Below, one piece after another: positions 28,001-40,983 of a stretch of 64,000 nucleotides of DNA. Source of the DNA: Patagioenas fasciata (taxonomy: Eukaryota; Chordata; Aves; Columbiformes; Columbidae); assembly GCF_037038585.1 (NCBI RefSeq), contig NC_092521.1, forward strand, positions 48,710,398 through 48,774,397. Direction: 5' to 3'. The notes beneath the pieces are model-generated. The model was given only the letters and a program-made list of their open reading frames with translations, searched no databases and was not told the origin of the DNA. Numbering within the stretch: the stretch's first letter is position 1; every line of letters starts with the position of its first letter. Position numbers and translations under genes: made by a program.

Positions 28001-29903
28001 AGTTACATATTTTTTCTCTCCAAGTCCTTATGTAACTTATCTCTATTTTATTCATGATTGCCCATGAAGACTATTCATCACACTTGTGCTGTTGTCTCTG
28101 TATCACATTCCTTTCATTCCAAAAGGTACTGGGGAAAAGTGAAAAAAAAGATCACTGGCTTGAAGTTTGATTCTCTGGCACTTTCATGACAAAGCAGTAT
28201 GCTCAGGGAGCCTTCCAGACATAAGTTACAGCAAATTAAAAATCTGCATACACCACAATGGGGCTTGGCATCTCATAAACTTTACGAAACGCTATCTGAC
28301 CATTTTCCATTAGGCAGGTAGTGGATCAAGCTGGCTTTAGTTAATCTTAAACTGCAGCGGAACATTAGGTAGTGTTCATGGAGCTCTTGAAACTTCTCTT
28401 TTCCTTGATGTAGCCATTCATCCTGAACAGTTCAGATGTAATGAGAAGGGAATGATGCTGGTAAATAGATTAGGATATCCTGATTTTAATTTATTGACAC
28501 TGTTCAGCAAAAGGGTCAAAATACTGTTAAAAAAAAGTCCAGTGGTTGAAACTGTCAAGGAATTATTGGTTTGTAGATTGAGTCATTTTCTAGAAGTATT
28601 ATTGTACTTTGGTTCATTTTTATTATACAGGCAGCCTAAGTGGTAGAAAATGAAACTAGATGGATCTTTTTTTTTCCTCCAACAAATCAGAGTTTGGTCA
28701 ATCCTGTCCATGCTTGAGAAAAAAGTTCCATTGGTATCCCTATACAATGACTTCACTGTACTTTGTTCACAGTTGGCATATAATGAATGAGTGTTCAGCA
28801 TACTATGCACAAAGAGAATGCTCAGTGAAAAAGGTCTATTTGTCATGTATATTGCAAAACCAAAGCAATATTACTCTTTTAACCTAGGCAGTGGCATTCC
28901 CTAAGCCTCTCACTGTTAATATGTACAGCAACCAGAAGCTCTGAAATATTTTTTCTCTTGCAACACTCGTAACTAGTTATGACTATAAAATGTACACTCA
29001 ACAAAATTTGTTAAAAGAGTGTGATTTCAGTCATAGAGTTAAAAACCAGTAGACTGAGAGCTGCTCAGACAACCTTAATTCTGCTTCCTTGCAAGTCTGT
29101 TCTGTGCAGTGAATGTAGTGGGATATCCTGCTGAAAAGGGAACAGAAACTGGTCCCCTCTGTGTGGGAGATGGTACCCATGACAGAGCGTGTGGGCTCCT
29201 GCCACATGCACTGCAAGATGTGTATCAGCTGGTGGCAGATGACAGTGGAGTTATGGCATGGGGATGTTGGTGACACATGCTGCATTTAACTGAAAGCTGT
29301 AAGAAATATGTTCCTCTCCAGTTCCCTAGGGAACCTGGACAGTCAGTGCTATTGAAGGCGGAAAAGCAAAAATGAAGCCAAGAGTCCCAGTTATTTGTGA
29401 TGAGGGAGACCAGGGCTACTCCTGTTCTTTGTTACCCAGAGGGGGTACAGGAAACAGAAGCATTGTCTTGGATTCAGGAGATGAGTAACTCAAGGTACAA
29501 CTTCTCAAAGTTTCCTGGCATTCAGTGCATAGCGGCAACTGCCACGTCAGCACTAGTGTAAAACTGGAATGTTTATGCCTTTCTTTATTCTTCTGACAGG
29601 CAGCCAAAACCTGAAGAATAAAAAGTAAAATGTTTAAAACTGTAATATCTTTTTTTAAGATGATATCCTATCAGACTCAAACCTAGAATTTTTCAGGTGC
29701 CAGAGCTCATTTCCTCCACCATGTGGAGTGTCACTTTGTCACGAAGGTCTGATCAAAGTCATAGGAGCCAACATCTTTTTGAGGAATGATTATGCCTGGA
29801 GGCCTAAAGTGAGATTGGACCCTAGATGTACTAAATGCTGTAAATAAACATTGAGAGTGATAGTTCATCCACTATGGAGTGAATAAGCAAGGTGGAGATA
29901 AAC
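25086..29903. other. Intergenic AT-rich sequence; conserved-element candidates cannot be judged
   Basis: Nearly 5 kb with very few recognisable repeats and no exon. Repeat-poor, AT-rich desert DNA with TAATTA-like cores is where vertebrate conserved non-coding elements often lie, but conservation cannot be seen from one sequence. Confidence 0.45.
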
Positions 29904-30025
29904 AATTATTATCCCCACACAGGCTTGAAGAGCTGAGATACAGGTAATGACTAAATGACTTGCCTCAAGTCACACCAGAGCTAGAAATTGAACTTCAATG
30001 TCCTGAATCTCCTTTCTGTCTTTTA
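29904..30025 (-). mobile_element. MIR-like SINE fragment, antisense
   Basis: The sequence shows the typical order of an antisense MIR: ATTATTATCCCC, then AGCTGAGATACAGGTAATGA in place of the GAGGAAACTGAGGC part, AATGACTTGCCTCAAGTCACAC, AGAGCTAGAAATTGAAC, and finally TCCTGAATCTCC. The ACTTGCC-AAGTCACAC core is nearly exact. It is an ancient, immobile copy. Confidence 0.7.
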
Positions 30026-33000
30026 AACATCCTGTTTTTATCTACTTGGTCCTACAGTCATGATCCAAACTGACACATGGGGCCTGACAGATGTACCTTA
30101 CTGAGGATGGACATTGTGTTGGTGTTCCCAGGAGGGAACACCAGAGGTAGAAGGGGGCCTCTGGAATGGAGTTTTGACATGTCGAGTGCTCAGAAAACAG
30201 CCCAGGTAGAAAGCTTCACAGGAGCTGTGAGCTGAAGAAAAAAGGGAAAGTTTATACTCAGTTGGGGGGATGAAAGGAAACTCGGTTGATAAATACAAAC
30301 TTAAAACATATTTAGAAGCTGTGTATGCAAGCTGAACTTTCCCTGGGGCTAATTGCTGTAATGGCATGTTAAATAAATCCTTGCTAAACTTGGCTGTACC
30401 ACAGGAACGCTGTTTAAATAATGAAGTGCTCATGGACAAATTCTCAAAAGTACTAGGCAGAAACAAGCTTTTATTTAACTTGAATTGTAATGTATGATTG
30501 TTTTTTTCCATCTAGTTATTGTGACTATGACAATTCAAGTAACTTTTTTTCTGTTAATCTTGAGGCTGCCTTCTCCTTTTTCTGTCCTGGGTAACCATGA
30601 ATATAACATGTTTCTCTTCTTCGCTTTTTTGCATTATTCCACAACAGACACAGGAATGTTCTTTGTCCTTTATTGTGCAGCTTGTAACTTCTGAGCCTTT
30701 TCTTTTCCATTATGCATGTGCTTGAGACAGGGCAAAGCTGCTGGGAAATGGTAGATGTTTATGAAAGAACAGTCTCCATGGCCAAGCGTCTTGTAGAATG
30801 GTACTTCAACTGATGAGTTAGAACAGCCTGTGCCTCAACTAAATATAAGCGATGGCAGTCCATTCTGAGGAAAAGACAGAAGAAAAAACAGAGGAGTAAA
30901 TGCTTTTTCTAAAACCTAAAACACCTAAATCTGAAAAGCTTCTCTCAGTCTGTGCATATAGAAATAGCTAGATACAGTCATAGATGTCCTGGTATGCTTA
31001 TCATAATGGACAAATGACTCTGAAAAGAAGTCCAAAGGTTCAAATGATTGATTGCACTTTTAAAAAATATTTCAGAATATTATCTAGGTTTTTAGACAGT
31101 TTCTTCATCCAGGGAGGCTGGAAACATGCCAGTGTCATCCTTTTTCCATGGTACTTGGGACACTTCTGCTTCTTGCCTTATTAACTGGGATGAATGACCT
31201 CATAGATGACTAGGAGACTGCTAATAAACTCTGAAAAATTTGTAAAGATTTCCCTTTTCAAGGAAATGCAAGGCATGATCAAGCTAATGAGAAGCCCCTA
31301 AATGTCAGTTGCAAAACCACTCCAGTAAAAGAAGGTACTTTGTACCTTATTCGTGCCTATTCCTTATCTCTTCTGTGGTCATTTACGCTGGTGTAAAGCA
31401 GTAGAATTACCATTTCAAACAGTGGTCTTCGCAATAGGTAAGAAGGAGATCCTCTTCAGAAATCCAACCTCATGACCGAACACCATGTAATTGTACTGAA
31501 ACCTTGCAGACTACTTTTAGTGTTCAGAGATGTCTTTTCTCAAGTAAACATAATGTAAAGGGAGGAATGTACATGTCCACTATGTGAAAAGGTGCTTTAT
31601 ATACTTGGTGGTTTTTTTCAGGAAGCGTAGACAACATTTTATTATATTCTTTGCATAAAATATTTCCTTCAAGTGTTTTTAGATGAGAGCAGAAGTAAAA
31701 GTATATGATTCTTCTAAGCCTTAGAATAATGTGTTTACATATTAGGGAATTTATTCTGTAGAAATCAATATCTTTTCATTTCATCTGGGGAAGAATAATA
31801 TTAGACACTTGTTGGTTCTCAGCATTCCATTCGCAAAGGGAAACAAAGAATTTTACAGCTGCTTCCAAGAGAGCATATTATTAGATCTTAATACTTAACT
31901 GCATTTCCTCACGAACATTGATTTGTTGTTGTTATTGTTGTGACTGCATCCAGGTGGTCATATAGTTAGAAAGAAATATGCAATTAAATTGATATAAAAA
32001 AATTGTACTTCGTATTTTTGTCTCTGCCTTGGTCTCAGACTCAAAAGCAGGTCATTTGATTTTTCTCCAGAAATGGAAAACTCAATTTCCTTTTATGAAC
32101 TCCTTGATTGTTAACAACCACCAAGAGTGACAGAGAGGCTACTTCCAACTGAGAGGCTTGCTGAGAAGGCGGAGGGCTCTCCCAGTTCTTTGGCAGCTGC
32201 TCACAGCATGGGAGACACCCCTTTTTAGACTCCCAGGCACGTCCGAGGAAATTGCCATGATCACCAGGTGTTGTTTGGGCTGGGCCGGGAGCAAGTAGGG
32301 AGCCCAAGGTCAAGGAGCTGGAGAAAGGTGCTGTCGCACCCTAAATGTCCTCCTCAAGGTCCCTCCCACTGCAGCCCAGGAGTCCAGGCATTCTTCTCTA
32401 GTTAGAGCTTCAGATTCCTTGGCAAAATGAGCCACAACAAGGAGTTGAGCCCCCAGTGGGGGCTGTAGCCAGTGGATAATTAGTTATATGTGTACTCAGA
32501 CCAGAAATTCTTTCCACACTGAAACTGTATTTAGAATATCTTTGAGAGCTTTCTTTTACAGAATGATATTTCTGTCTGAAAAATGCCTTCCTCTAAACGT
32601 GCCCAGCCATCTCCATTGTGTATTTGCTAAAGACAAGAAAATATATTAATTTTGTTTCATTATTATTGTTTTTTTCTTTCTGTTGACCTTTATTCTGTGT
32701 CTGTTCTGCTGTCAGAATTACAAAGACCATGTGATGTAAATATTAAAGTATCCTACCTAGAACACATCAAAAGAGCCTGATTTTCAGAATGTTTGGTCTA
32801 TGGTTTCCCAGCATCAACCATATTTAGAAGTTTTGCTGGCTGTTTGAGATTTTAGGCAACTAATCGTTCCGTATATTTTTGGAATGATTGCTGCTGTTGC
32901 TGCAGCAAGGGCATTAATTTTAATTTTCTCTAAATATCCCTGTGTCTTTTTATTGCACAGTAGTAGGAATGTGGCATTCTTAATTCTGAAAGATTTGTTC

Positions 33001-33285
33001 TTAATCATTGAAACTGACCACAGCCAGCAGAAGCCTTGTTCAAGAAACAATCATTTAAACCAAGCCTTAGCTCTGTGGCCTCTGAATGACAAGAGTCTGC
33101 TAAGGTGTATGGTTGTTGCATCTTGCTAGTGCAGGGGATTTCCACTGACACTGAAGGATGATGAGAGCAGATTAGTTTTGCAGAATGAAACTCCATGCAA
33201 ACTCATTTATTTTGTTCTTACTGTGGGATCATGCCTCTGCTTATACACCGTGCTCTGTAATGCCATGGCTGAACACTTCATGAAG
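30026..33285. other. Intergenic sequence with one hairpin
   Basis: No gene is supportable. A perfect short hairpin sits at 30121-30142 and a TTG-rich run near 31924-31940. A GC-richer patch at about 32150-32400 has no recognisable reading frame with splice sites. Confidence 0.55.
30120..30143. repeat. Perfect 10-bp inverted repeat, 4-nt loop
   Basis: TGGTGTTCCC and GGGAACACCA pair perfectly around the loop AGGA. The halves contain TGTTCC and GGAACA, which resemble steroid-receptor half sites but in everted arrangement, so a canonical receptor element is not claimed. Confidence 0.8.
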
Positions 33286-33581
33286 TCATAGGATCATAGA
33301 ATAGTTTGACTTGGAAGGGACCTTCAAAGGTTGTCTAGTCCAATCGCCCTGCAATGAGCAGTGACATCTTCAACTAGATCAGGTTGCTCAGAGCCCTATC
33401 CAGCCTGGCCTTCAGTGTTTCCAGGGTTGGGGCATCTACCACCTCTCTGTGAAACCTGTGCCAGTGTTTCACCACCCTCATTATAAAAAATTTCTTCCTC
33501 TTGTCTTGTCTGAATCTCCCCTCCTTTAGTTTGAAACCATTAACCCCTATGCTATTGCCACAGGTTCTGCCAAAAAGCCTT
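33286..33581 (-). mobile_element. CR1 LINE 3' fragment, antisense
   Basis: Classic avian CR1 tail read in reverse. It opens with the complement of the short tandem tail (TCATAGGATCATAGAATAG) and TTGGAAGGGACCTTCAAAGG, then TCTAGTCCAA, ATCAGGTTGCTCAGAGCCC, CCAGGGTTGGGGCATC, TTTCTTCCTCTTGTC and a CCATTAACCCC segment. About 295 bp remain. The copy is 5'-truncated as most CR1s are and shows moderate divergence. Confidence 0.95.
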
Positions 33582-35086
33582 AACAGTTCATGAGCAGGGA
33601 TGGGTTACACTGAACAGCTGTGTTGATACTACCCTCAATCAACCATCCTGGCCATGGTAAAGAGAGAGTTCAGATGCTTGTGAGACAGCTTCTGAATGGC
33701 TGCAGTTTGTCACCTGGCCCACTAACGAAAATGGGCTCTATTAACATGGGCAGGTCACATGAGCTGTGGTATCAATGACTGTTTAGGGAGTTGGGCAAGA
33801 AGGTCCATCATTCTGGCTCATGGGTCTGGGCACGCAGCAACCACGGTTGCAGCTAGCTGGAACACTTCATGCTTCCTGGCAGGGCTTCAGCTTGCAGAGT
33901 TAACTTGACTCAAGAGAAAACTATGCCAGATCCTGGCCTTTGAAGATTGCGGTAAACTGCTTTTTCACGGAAAAAAAATTTGCCAACTGGGATTTTTCAT
34001 GAGTTGACTGCTTTTCAAAGATCTCTGTGAAACGGGCTTGGTTAATGGCATTGCTGGGGGAAATCAATTATAATTTTCAAATATTTTAGACTTAAATAAA
34101 CATTTAATTAAAATAAGACCATCTCTTTCAGCCTGTCTTCTCCTGTTTGTAGAGCTGGGGTGTACTGGGGAATTCCTGATACTACACATTTTTCAACTGC
34201 ATCAGCAAACTTTTCAAAGTAACCTCCAGTACTTCCTTTCTTTTCTTCCCCCCTCCCAACTCCTTTTCTTAGACACTTTAACCTATTTTTTATTCTTTTA
34301 TTTTTCTGCTTTCCCACATTTAATGCAATTTCCAATTACCTTCTAAACTTACCCTCCTCACCCATTACTCCCTAGTCCCGTTTCTGTGCTTTTTTTCCCA
34401 TTCCCCCTTTCCCAGCCCAACTGAACCTCTCCATAAACCAAGTTACCTCTGCCTAGTGATGGAAGGAATACCCTGAACCATCAGCTTTCAGCAGCTGATA
34501 GTCAGGAGGGCACATGTGACATGGTTTTTCATGCCCTCCCTGATGTGCATCATTCTTGACATGTCTATCTGCTTGTGGTGGCACCAAAACCCATAGGGGT
34601 TGAGCAGCTCCAAACTGCTGCCAGGCAGCCCGGGAAGATCTGTGGGATGAGGATGGAGGATAGAGGGCCAGAGCCAGGGCTGTGGGAGGGCATCACCACC
34701 TGACTGACATGCAGTATACAAAAAAATCTGTTTCCGCTAAGGTATCATACCGTTGGCATTATCAGCATTATAACCACAGCAGGGCATGTAACACTAGATG
34801 CTGAGCATAAGTCTTTGCAGTTATTAAAACCTATAAATTTCTTCAATAAAAGCAAAGGGAAAATATAGGCCACACAAAGTTTTTGTTTAAAAAACATCCA
34901 ACCGATACTAGATTTTCCCAGGTTTAAAGTTCCCCCATCCTCCACTCTAATTTGATTTCAAATTGTTCTGCTTTTTCATTTCTGTTCTTTTCTTCTTCCT
35001 CAAGGACTTCCCATGCTTAAGTGTGCTTGCTTGGTAGGACATGATTAAGGAGCACAATACTGCATTGAGATAAAGTAAATGTAAAC
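33582..35086. other. Intergenic sequence, no gene seen
   Basis: Unique DNA with a few C/T-rich stretches near 34230-34420. No exon recognised. Confidence 0.55.
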
Positions 35087-35150
35087 TATTATCATCCCTA
35101 TTTTGCAGACGGACAAAGAAGGTATTGTGCAGTAGCTGGTGGCACTGGCT
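35087..35150 (-). mobile_element. Short MIR-like fragment, antisense
   Basis: ATTATCATCCCTATTTTGCA followed by GACGGACAAAGAAGG resembles the antisense MIR segment for the 'cccattttacagatgagg' region. The following GCAGTAGCTGGTGGCA could be the continuation. It is short and divergent. Confidence 0.45.
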
Positions 35151-36636
35151 GATATTAGACACGCATTAATGCAATAAATTGTGACTATTTTTACGTATCT
35201 TCAACAATACAAAAAATGCAGTTTAGCAAACATGGGCAGAAAATACACATGCTTACCAACTACAAACAAATAAAAAAGCATAGCATTACCTATGCCTCTA
35301 ACTTTATTAGAGTTACGGCATTATTTGTGAAATAAAAAATAGTAGCTGAAATAACCCAGTGAAAGCTTCCATTTCTATTGAAAAGGATGTGTCCATATTC
35401 TTATATACAACTCTCACACAGGTTTCTGCTCAGACTTGTCTTTCTTTTGCTCCATATTAAGCATAAAACATGATTTTTCTTTGCTATTTTAAGGTATGCA
35501 AAATGTGCAACATAATCCTGTAAACTTTGCCTGTCAACCTTAACTGCTAGGCTTTTCTAACCTTTAAATGTTTGATCTCATAAATCTATTTTACCATTAA
35601 TCTCAGCATTCTCTTTCCTTTTACTGTAATTAAAGTTTTGGAGACATTTTACTTAACATCTGCAGGTATGCCGTGAAGAACTATCACTTTTTGCTTGTCA
35701 ATTCTTTCTCAAAAGCAGAAGATCTTTTTAAGTTTCATAATCTAGAAAAGTTACTATAGGAAGATTCAGCAAAACGAGCATACAATGACAGTTTAAATTA
35801 ATCTGGATGAGGTGAGGATGTGTTTTCAGAGTCACACCATGATACCCAGCCTGCTTACAAATTCTGGTTCAGCTGTAAGCACTTTTCAGGCTAGAAAATG
35901 AAGAAAATGTGTAGAACCTACTAAAGATAAATAATTTCTAGACATTAAGAAAAAATATAAAAGCACATTCAAAGTAACAGGTATCTCTACTGGTTAAAGT
36001 TCTTAAACAGAACTGGAAAGATAAGCCCAGGTGGAGGTCACACTCAGTGTCATGTGTATCATGGATTTGGTAATGGTGTTCTGAATTTTGGAAAACAAAT
36101 AGTTGTTTGCTTGAAAATTTAGTTAAAAGCACCTTCCTCTTAATTTTCATACAAAGATTCTGTAAAAAAAAACCCAATTTGATGATAATCTTTTAGCAGA
36201 TATGTTTATCTATAATTTAAAAAAATAAAACAGAAATCAAAATATAACACAGTACTTTTCATTAATCTTCTCCACACCATTAGACAACTACCAGTTTCTA
36301 CATAATTCCTGTCCCTCTGATTAAATTCTGCCATCTATTAAAATACAAAATATAATGTAATTTAAAACCTCATAAAGAACAAGACATGGAGCATAGCTCC
36401 TCTTTTTCAGTTTTAAAAGTAAATTGATCTATAATCAATGTGGGAATTTTAGTCAGATTCACAGCTTTTCAACTGAATGAAAGCAATAATTTCAATTTTC
36501 TGTGCTTTCTAGACACCATTAAAATACAAATTCAGTGTTCTGTAAAGGGAATAAAATTATTTATTATACCTATTAATATGCATTATCTTGAATTGCACAT
36601 CTGTTATTACATGTTTGAGATAATGTTACAGATGAA

Positions 36637-36670
36637 TCACTAAATGCTCAGGTCGGTCACTAAATGCTCA
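36637..36670. repeat. Exact 14-bp direct repeat, 20-bp period
   Basis: TCACTAAATGCTCA occurs at 36637-36650 and at 36657-36670. It could be slippage, or the footprint of an excised small insertion. Confidence 0.8.
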
Positions 36671-38857
36671 ATATATTGTATTACTTTTTCACCTATGGAA
36701 AATAATCCGATGCATGACATTTACCAAACTACAGAAATTTGACTACACTAAGCATGTCTGAAAGGGTCTGTCCTGTCAGATCAAATCACTAAATTAATGA
36801 TGCAATCATGTAAAACCTCTTCTTCTAGTTAAAGTTATCGTTGTATCTTATATGTCATGTCCATCATTTAGAGGGTATAATTTCCATACAGGTCATAAAA
36901 AAAAAAAAAGCGCAAATATTTCTACTGTATTTAGCAATACATGTCACATCGCTACTAAGAATTCATGTATGTGAGTAAAGAATAGCAGCCTTACAGTATT
37001 TCTAAAACTCTAAATGTTTTCACCAATGTAAGGAATTAATAGTCAGTGGGATTTGCTATATCTTAAAATATGAATAAAGATACTGAACTCTATCTGAGGA
37101 ATTAAACCTTGTGAGGTGTGTGTTTCTCTGATTTTTATATCTTGCACTTCTGCCATAAAAGCTCAGAGAATATTACACCCACCTCTGAGAATGTGTTTTG
37201 TTTAGCTCTTAAGTGTCTGCCTTCATATTTCACTTACAGCACTCCTGAAAAACTCTGCCTTCAGCAATCTGAGCACTGCAGACTCCTTGCGCAGCCACAG
37301 CAGAAGGGGCGGCTCTGACAGCAGCGACGGGAGTTTCCTTTGACCACCCCACAGCTGAATCTCAGTCCTCATCAGCCAGGAGATACCCATCCCAGCCCCC
37401 ATACAGTGTTTTTGACGGGTCTTGCAAAGTCATAAATGACACTAGTATTTGTGAGATGGGGTTTTAGATGGTGAACACTGTGTTGAGAACTACAAGACTA
37501 TCTTTATCTATTAATGGCTCCACTGGTTGCCAAACTGTACTAAATTTGCACTGAATTCTGACTGTTGGCAGCAAAGCATCTCAGCCGATGCTCATGTAAC
37601 TCTAGGATTTTGTCCTTAAACTAAAAGGTGATGCTGGCTAAGTTTTGTCTTAAGCATGTGCAGTAGTGGCAGATGTTCTTGGCAATTGTTAAATGAGCTC
37701 CAGATGGTAGCTTAGGAGTTTGACCTTAAACATTTTCTAACCTTCAGCTGTAATTTTTAAATGAAGAGATGTGTAGATGCATGGCTTGTTCAGTTTTTCT
37801 CCTGGATTCACACTGAAGATAAGATGATGAGGTTCATCAAGAAGATGGATGATTATATTATCTTGTCTTGAATTTATCGCAAGTGAAGTTTGAAGGAATC
37901 ATCTGTTCACCATTATCTATAAAAAGAATTTAAGGGGAAAGAAATAGCCCAGTAATTTTGTTCTTCTTAGTCCTCATAGAAACTAAAGAAAAACAATTTT
38001 CTGTTTGAATCTTTTATTCATTGTCTGATAAAATTTCATCTATTTATGCAGATTGTTTTCTATTAGGCTGCTCAAAGTAAACCCTAACTTGATGTGTTTA
38101 TCCCAACAGAGAACAAACCACTCAGCTTTCAGGTTTAAAGGACTCCTTCAATCTATTTTCTCCTTCCAAAGATGATATACATATTTTTAGATCATTTACT
38201 ACTCTTCAGAGTAATCACCAGATAGTTTATCAGAGACTGTAAGAAAGTTCATCTCCACAGGAAGCTTTATAATTTAGAAAATAACATCTGAAATCATCAA
38301 ACTCTCCTGTCTACTGGAATTGTTCCCTATGTGCAGAGTTGGAGGAGGAGAACTCATTCATTTCCTCATTAGAAACAAAAAATAACCTGTCTTTGCAGTA
38401 AAATTTCTGTGTGTCACTTCCAGAAAGAATATGTGTAGTAAATCGGTGATTTTGAATGCACGATAGGCATGTGCTGTGAAATCATTGCCTGTTTTTAAAT
38501 TAATTGGTTTTCTTCATTTCTTTTTTGCTCAAACACATCCACAGTTTTGCCATTTAGATTGAAAATTGTATTCTGAAATCACACTCCTTCCAGCAGACAG
38601 CAGCTAGAAGTCCATCTCATTCAGGCAGGAAGTGCAAAGCAGGAGCCTGGTCCCTTCAGGGCATGGGGCAAGGGCAGAGCAATGGGCACACACTGCTCTG
38701 CACACCCCACTTCCCTCCCACAGAAATGATGGTGGTGGGAGCAGATGGGGTTGTGCCCTTTTCTCACCCCAGCATGGGCTTAAAACACAGGGGAGATGCA
38801 TCCATGAACGGGACTCCAGGGTACTTCTGTGTCTGGTAGTTTAGGTATAGTCATAAT

Positions 38858-38899
38858 AATAATAATTAAAATAATATATATATATATGTATATATATAA
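38858..38899. repeat. ATA/TA microsatellite
   Basis: Runs of AAT units pass into alternating TATATA with one TGTA interruption. Simple sequence. Confidence 0.85.
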
Positions 38900-40832
38900 A
38901 ACATCTGGATCTGTAGATATCTTACTTCTTCAACCACAGTTAGCACCAGAACTGCTGCACCCAAAAAAATTAACTTTGGAAGGAAGAAAATCAAGGTCTG
39001 CAAGTAGGGTTTGGGTCTTCAGTTGAAAAACATGTCCAGGTCCTTTTTAATGACAGCATCTCTGGAAATATTGGCTCGGAAATATTTAAAGGCTGTCATT
39101 GATCATATCTTCGATCTACAGATAATTCAAAAAAAAAAGATCTTATAACATATCTTATATTCATAGCTGATGAATATAATCAACATCTTTCAGCCTGACT
39201 GAATATTGAATGGTCCTTTATATAGCAATAACTCAAAAGAGTAGGGAAATAAAAGCATGAGGCCAAAAAAGATTCCCTTAAGTTAATTGTAAGTCTGACT
39301 AATTTGATTGATTTATGCAGATGCCTGTGCCTGTATGTGCATTAGGCAGGCAGGAGGACCCATCATCAAGGGACTGACCCTGGGAGCAGGCAGAGAGTCT
39401 GGGGACAGCCCCAGGCAGCTGAACCAGGCACCTTGCTGCCCATCACCCATGGCCTGTGGCTTCAAGGGGTACAGGTAGACCTATGATGCCCAAGCAGCAC
39501 CTGAATATCTAATCCGTGTCTCTTCATCACAGACACACATGCATGAGCTGCAGCCAAGTATCTCCAAAGTCTGCTTGTTGGTGGAGGACTTTGTCCCATA
39601 CATGAAATAAGAGGTCTTTTTTACTGAAGTATATAACCAGTACCAATATGACTTACCTATCCTTTATATTATTCATATTTTGGAGAGGGCAGACGGAAGA
39701 TTTTCCTGACTTCGGTGCTTTATAAGGAAAGTGATTGAATTTTTGTTTGAAAATACTAACTTGTGCATTGAATCTAATCACTTTTTTCTGGAGACATAAG
39801 CAAATGAAACCAATAGCTATTTTCTGCCTTTTCTCATCAGAGAGATCACGAGTCTGCTCCAGGTGAGCACAGTATAAGTTGCAGACAACTTTGGCCTGTA
39901 CAGAAGGGAGGAAAAGCAGTTTCTTTCTTTTTCAGGTTGCTGTAGAATGGAAGTTTTTATATCGATAGTCATGACAAATTCATTAAGTGTAATTTGAAAC
40001 CAGCCTAGTACAAAATTGTCCAGAAGTCTGTTAAAATCAATGTAACTATGGAGTGAGTAATTAGAATTCAATCAGCAGGGAAAGGTGCTGATTCTTAAGA
40101 CAGATAAATCAATATACACTTTGGCAGAAATCATAAATTGTAATGGCTACATTCAGAAGGGAACCTGTTATACTTTTAAGATTGTCAGTTAGTTATATCT
40201 TTCATTTACACTCCCTTTGTGGGTCTCTACCCAGTGCACACAGAGCTCTGTCTAGCCACATTCGTATTTTTTTCCTTATTCATGGAAATTTGTCTCACAA
40301 TAAGTAATTTTATTGTTCTGATCAACTAAGAAAAAATGCCAGTTTAAAACAAAGATGCAGATAGAGACAGAGACAGCTTTCTTCATGCAAGCAAAAATTT
40401 CACTCAGACAGATCACTTTCATACTTATGCTAATCTTTAAGGTAAATATATTTAGTCTAAAGATGTCATCTCACAAAAATTGTTCTGCTGGTATTTCAGG
40501 GATTTGGACCCCAGTCTATAATAAAGTTGTATAAGGTTCTATAATGGGCCTAGAGGTGTGGAAACAACAGCTAAAATTACTGCTACCTCATAGTAGAAAT
40601 GGGCGTGTTTTAAGAAAGACATTAGAACTTAAGTACAAAGTGTGCAACTTCCAAAGCTGTTAAAATGGCCTTCTGAGATTTCAGGGAGAACGTATTGAGA
40701 AACAGAATTTTACATCAAAGTTTCATAGTGAAGCTTTGACACCAACTTTGTCATCAGCTTCTGTGTCTTATTTTTGGTTTTTCATAGAAATCCCACTTAC
40801 AATAAAAGCCCAGAAAAACAATGTGAAACTAT

Positions 40833-40983
40833 ACGCAAATAGATTGGGCTACCTGGCTTGAGCCACTTCATCAAAGACAGGCATTAACAATTATAATAAA
40901 ACCATAGGGAAAAAAGATAAATCACATGCAAATGTATTGTGCTACCTGTCTTAAGCTATCTCATCAAAGATGAGCGCTAATGA
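40833..40983. repeat. Imperfect tandem duplication, 93-bp period
   Basis: A segment starting ACGCAAATAGATTGGGCTAC at 40833 is repeated with divergence at 40926 as ATGCAAATGTATTGTGCTAC. Shared blocks in order are GCAAAT, ATTG-GCTACCTG, CTT-AGC, TCATCAAAGA and GC-TTAA/GCTAA. About 58 bp of each unit align, joined by an AT-rich spacer. The second copy carries a perfect octamer ATGCAAAT (POU-factor site); in the first it is ACGCAAAT. The divergence shows the duplication is old. Confidence 0.8.

Larger units (their letters stand above)
35151..40832. other. Intergenic AT-rich sequence with microsatellites
   Basis: Strongly AT-rich, no gene. It includes a 12-A run near 36898-36909, a 20-bp-period direct repeat at 36637-36670 and an ATA/TA microsatellite at 38858-38899. 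A GC-richer patch lies at about 39330-39480 with no splice-bounded reading frame. Confidence 0.55.

Noticed and set aside
29100-29290. Somewhat GC-richer stretch with an 84-codon minus-strand frame
   Set aside because: No motif or splice-bounded exon structure could be supported.
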